Source: Scedosporium boydii
Taxonomy: Eukaryota; Ascomycota; Sordariomycetes; Microascales; Microascaceae
Direction of reading: 5' to 3'
DNA length: 64,000 nucleotides
Assembly (NCBI GenBank): GCA_002221725.1
Contig: NJFT01000007.1
Span: 186,001 to 250,000, forward strand
Shown: piece after piece, positions 59,606 through 64,000 of the stretch
Layout of the letters: each line of letters opens with the position of its first letter
Position numbering within the stretch: position 1 is the first letter of the stretch
Translations under genes and position numbers: made by a program
Notes under the pieces: generated by a model
The model's database searches: none
Seen by the model: only the letters and a program-made list of their open reading frames with translations
Told to the model about the DNA's origin: nothing

Positions 59606-61787
59606 TCAATCTGCCGTGTTCCTCGCTTCGGCCTCCTTAGCCGCCCGCTTCCAATCAGCAAAATATATAAAAACATATTCAACAAGAGCGACACTAAGAA
59701 AGTACAGTCAGCCACACAGAACATCGAAGATTCAAACATAGAAATTTCGAGAACTCCTAATCACTTACAATATTAATCCGCACATGAGACCGAACCACAG
59801 ACCCTTCAGCTTCCATCCCAGTCCAAACGCAGTGCCAAAGGCCAACGGCATGGACAGGAGATAGTGGCCGACGAGGTTAGCGTATCCGCCAATGTGCTGC
59901 TGTCCGATACCCCTGAGGATGGCGTGGGCACTGACCGACAGGCCGTCGCTGGTTGTTATGATGGCGGCGACAGGCATGACTGCGAAAACCAAGGCCTTGA
60001 CTTCGAGGTCCTTGGTGAAGAGGTCTACAAGCGGTTCACGGAAGATTGTCATCACGGAACTATTGAAGACGCTGAGGAGAGTTCCTAAGAACACGGTCTT
60101 TCGGGTTGTTAGTCTTTTGTGTTTTATTTGCTCCAAAGGAAAAGGGGAAGAAACGTACCACCTGGGAACTGATCTTTGCAGCGTCGACGAGGCCAGCCCC
60201 GATGAGATTGGCAACTCGAGTAGACGCCGCAACCGAGAGTGCAAACGGCAACTGGTAAGCGATAGAGATGAGGGTGCTCAAGACGGTTTGGGCAGCAAGC
60301 TCGGAAGTCCCCAGCTGACTAGAAGCCAAGGCGAGGATTTCAAATGAAAGGTACTCAGCCTCTATCATGATCATACCGGGAATCGCCAGACGAATCATCG
60401 GCCCTATAAGTTCTGTTTGTGAGAAACCAAATTCGGGTCCATTTTTGATCAGGTCTACTCACCCCAATTTGTAAAGGCGCGCTTGCTAAACCCGCCCCAG
60501 CATTGATATCCATCAACGAAGAGTACGTAGAGGAGCAAGAACACAGGCATCAAGATTTCAGTGATAACAATGGCAATTGGGGCACCGATGAAGCCAAGTT
60601 CGAGCTTCCATACGAGCAGCCAATTAGCAAACACGTTGATGGGCGCGGCGGCAAGGAGAACAAATGTAACGGCATGGAACAGGCCCTGGGCCTGGACGAA
60701 CCTCTTGCCCGCCTCGAAGATTCCGATGAACGGCCCGCCCACGATCAAGACCCGGAGGTATTGACCCGCGAGCTCGGCGGATCTAGGCTCAGGGACTAAT
60801 TTGGCCAGAATCCACTCTCCATTCCACCATACCACGGCGATGGGGATGTAACATAGAAGAAGCAAGTAGGTCATGCGCTGGAACTGCAAGCCAACAAGGT
60901 GCTTGTGTCCAGACCCATAGGCTTGAGCACACAATGTATCCAAGCTAGTCGCGAGGCCGAGGAATGGCGCATAGCAAGTGATGACAGATGTCATACTCGC
61001 GACTAATTCTCCTATCATGTTAGCAAAATCGATGCGACGGGAGGGGTTTGACAAAAAAGTTGTGTAAGTTTCCAGATAACGTACGGCTCACAGCACCAAG
61101 CTCCACCTTTCCAATCCTACCCACAGCGAATATACAGACGACATTAATGGAATACTGCAACATGAATGCAACGAGCAACGGCGCGGCATAGGAGCCGATA
61201 GTTCGCGCCTCTCGCGCCCAGGTCGTCCGAATGCGACCGGCAGATACAGCCTCGTTCCATTGCTGATTCAGCTCCTCGTCTCCGTAACTAGCCTCATGGT
61301 GGTGACCTGGTAAGAGGGGGGACGTCTCTTGAGGTTCGCGACCCTGTTGGCTGCTGCTCCGTTCCACCTTGCGCTTCCTTGGCTTCGCAACCCATCGACC
61401 CCACCAAGACGATACCGGTTTCGTCTCGCTTTCCGCGGCGGGCAAAATGTGGTTATCTTGGAGGAGGACGCGCTCGGCATCCCTCGACTGCACCATCTCC
61501 CTTGGGGTTAGGACAGGCGCATCAACTGATAGGTCGTCGAAGACAGGTCGCGCAGGACCATAGGCGACCCCGCTTGGCCGCCGATACATGGTGGGACCTA
61601 GCATGTCCACGGGGGCCTCGGACTCCGAATCGATAGCTTCCTCACCATGGTGTCTGTGGCATTGGGCTACATCTCTAGCGATTGCCTCCTCCGCGATGGG
61701 GGACCGGGAGCGGAAGGACGAGGATAGCACGGCCGCCAAGGAGTTCTGGGCTGCTCCATCGGCTATCGAATTGTCATTTCGATCCAT
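59606..61787 (-). CDS. MATE family efflux transporter
   Basis: A multidrug and toxin extrusion antiporter of 634 residues in five exons: 61085-61787, 60463-61002, 60159-60403, 59769-60097 and 59606-59693. All joins keep frame. About 190 residues of charged, disordered N-terminal tail come first, then twelve predicted helices. Family motifs include VGRIGKVELGAVSLASMTS (rebuilt across intron 1), GLATSLDTLCAQAYG in helix 2, LPFALSVAASTRVANLIGAG and AHAILRGIGQQHIGGYANL. The last exon adds VALVEYVFIYFADWKRAAKE, a conserved end. Among alternative acceptors for intron 1, position 61003 was chosen because it restores SLASM. The location is probably vacuolar or plasma membrane; the substrate is unknown. 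Yeast Erc1 is a distant relative. Confidence 0.92.
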
Positions 61788-63444
61788 GGAGGGCCAATAG
61801 GCGGCGATGTCGTGTGTAAGAGGTATGTGACGAGGATTTCACAGAAGGATATTTATAGGTCTACGTCACCGCAGGGAGAGCAGAAAAAAGATCAATGATC
61901 AATTGGTGTGACCGAGGAGGGAAAAAAGGCACTACACTAACTGTCATACTTGGAGAGCGGAGGCATTGGCAAATATATTACTATTCTTCGCCGCCCGCTC
62001 CAAGCCTGCACTAGGCTGGGAGGAGGATGTAAATTGTATCTGTGGATCCAAGGACGGAAAACCGTGCTCCCTACGACCCTACGCAAGTACACTGCCATCT
62101 AGTGTAACCTAAGTCCGTGAATAGCGCGGTCAAATGCAATGTATGTCACCGGATGCCCAGATTGAAAAATCCGGAAAATTAATAGAGGGTCCGTGGAGGA
62201 GGAGAAGGGAAAGGAAGCATGTGGTGAGGGCCGTAAGGCGCTAGATGACCTGACGGGGAAACCGCTGTGATGCTGACTCTTATGCCGAGGAGCGCCGCTC
62301 GGATTGTCGCTCGGATTCCCCAATGGGCCAATCATGGCGAGTCGTCTGGCGTGGAACGCGCCATTCGCACTCTGCTGGTTGGATCGAGGGATCAAAGAAG
62401 ATGGAGAAGATCTTAGCCTCGCGCGATTGTGACATCGACCACCGATGTTAGGTCATGCAAAGGGCGTTCTAAAAGTCGTAAGATTTAGGTGTGTATATGA
62501 GCTTCAAGATTGATATTAATTCATGACGAGCCTCGTCGGAAGTCGCCATCAATGTTAGCAGACTCAATGTCAAAGGTCTGAGCCGAGTCTTGGTTCAATG
62601 CCGATTATTTAATCTTGGATTATTCATCCTCGACTCTTCATAGCCTACAACATTTGATGGCATTTGAAGTTGTGATCATTACGGCGGTGGGCAGGGGGCA
62701 GGGACATTACACTATTTTGTACACCGTTTTCTATGCAAAGCATCGGTGAGCAGTGCAAGACCTCATCCCAGCATGTTCTTATCAGCAATCATTGGGCAAT
62801 TCAAGATCAAGGGTCTCGATCTCAATCTCCGTGATGACGCTAATTCTTCTTGGGTTAATTTCAAGACTCGAATGCTTCTGCGTTGCCACTGGTCGATTGA
62901 TTCATGACGGTGTGACGAGTGTGGCGGGTGTTGGAGAATATGTGTAGCAGATGCAATTGCAATCTCAATCAAGACTGGACTTTCTAAGCGAGGAGGGGGA
63001 CTCGACCAGAATCCAGGTAATTTCGGTGATCAATGACAGGAGCCCCAACACTTCACTACTTCATATGAGCATCAATGGCCATGGAAATGCCACTGCCAAT
63101 GCCAATGACTCGAATACAATGGCCGAACCCCTCAGCAAAGCGTCTTGGTGCTTCTTTGCCCCACCATTTATGTCCCCAAAAAAGGTTTGGTGGGGTTAAG
63201 GGTCCCATTGCCTTGGCCAGAATCAATTGAATCAAATTGACCCATCAACATTTTTTTGACTGCGCCCGCTTCCCCCCGCAACCCCACCGTCTTTATCTCG
63301 ATCGAAATCCCGCCTTTGCTCCTTGAATCGAGCTTTGAGTTCTGCCCGACGTCTGCATTTTGTGCTTCCCTCTTCCCAACAACCGCGTAGTTGCCCGTTA
63401 GCGATCGCCTCATTTCCGGTTCTTTTGGCCGTAAACTCCATACA
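61788..63444. promoter_or_regulatory. Divergent promoter region (MATE / IDI1)
   Basis: This is the 1.66-kb region between divergent starts. No supported gene. A short degenerate repeat of AATGCCA units lies at about 63084-63105. The 170 bases before IDI1 are C/T-rich, as in a fungal leader. Confidence 0.5.

Positions 63445-64000
<556 letters not shown>

Overview
The window is nuclear DNA of a filamentous ascomycete (Pezizomycotina; a Sordariomycetes-like lineage is my best guess, at moderate confidence). The evidence is short introns of about 50-130 bp with GTAAGT/GTGAGT-type donors and CTAAC-like branch sites, a Zn2Cys6 regulator, a DUF3425 bZIP, an FlbE-type developmental regulator, a fungal homeobox/C2H2 regulator, and a dispersed 5S rRNA gene with a TATA box near -29. 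Genes lie on both strands with no operons. I rebuilt exon structures by hand from splice signals, reading frame and recalled family conservation; no database search was run.

Layout. 1-1.6 kb: no supported gene. 1.6-3.3 kb (-): DHA1-type MFS transporter, divergent from a Zn2Cys6 regulator (4.0-6.45 kb, +); the region between them carries a duplicated CGG-rich 16-mer. 6.86 kb: 5S rRNA. 8.35-11.3 kb (+): GH92 mannosidase with a C-terminal membrane anchor. 11.8-13.8 kb (-): TMEM184/Ost-alpha membrane protein, divergent from CSF1 (14.7-24.35 kb, +), a 3,183-residue bridge-like lipid-transfer protein. 26.3-29.2 kb (+): translation elongation factor 2. 30.2-32.9 kb (+): RBM26/27-like RNA-binding protein, convergent with methylenetetrahydrofolate reductase (33.8-35.8 kb, -). 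35.8-39.1 kb: gene-poor DNA with a cluster of the 9-mer TACGAAGTA. 39.1-40.3 kb (-): DUF3425 bZIP regulator. 40.3-45.0 kb: gene-poor. 45.0-48.9 kb (+): multidomain homeobox/C2H2 regulator whose 3' half is hidden behind an intron-borne stop. 50.0-51.1 kb (+): FlbE homologue. 52.2-54.1 kb (+): Dal5-like MFS transporter. 54.7-56.4 kb (-): disordered orphan protein. 57.7 kb: intron-containing tRNA-Ile(AAU). 58.4-59.1 kb (-): LSM4. 59.6-61.8 kb (-): MATE transporter. 63.4 kb to the end (+): IDI1, cut by the window edge.

Most genes are housekeeping (translation, RNA decay and processing, one-carbon metabolism, isoprenoids, lipid transport), mixed with transporters and four regulators. I see no secondary-metabolite cluster, CRISPR array, intact transposon or virus. 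The items most worth follow-up are the homeobox protein, which joins a Zn2Cys6-like cluster, a TALE homeodomain, C2H2 fingers and five C-terminal repeats; the non-random spread of TACGAAGTA in non-coding DNA; and the paired CGG-N5-CGG elements between the first transporter and its neighbouring regulator.
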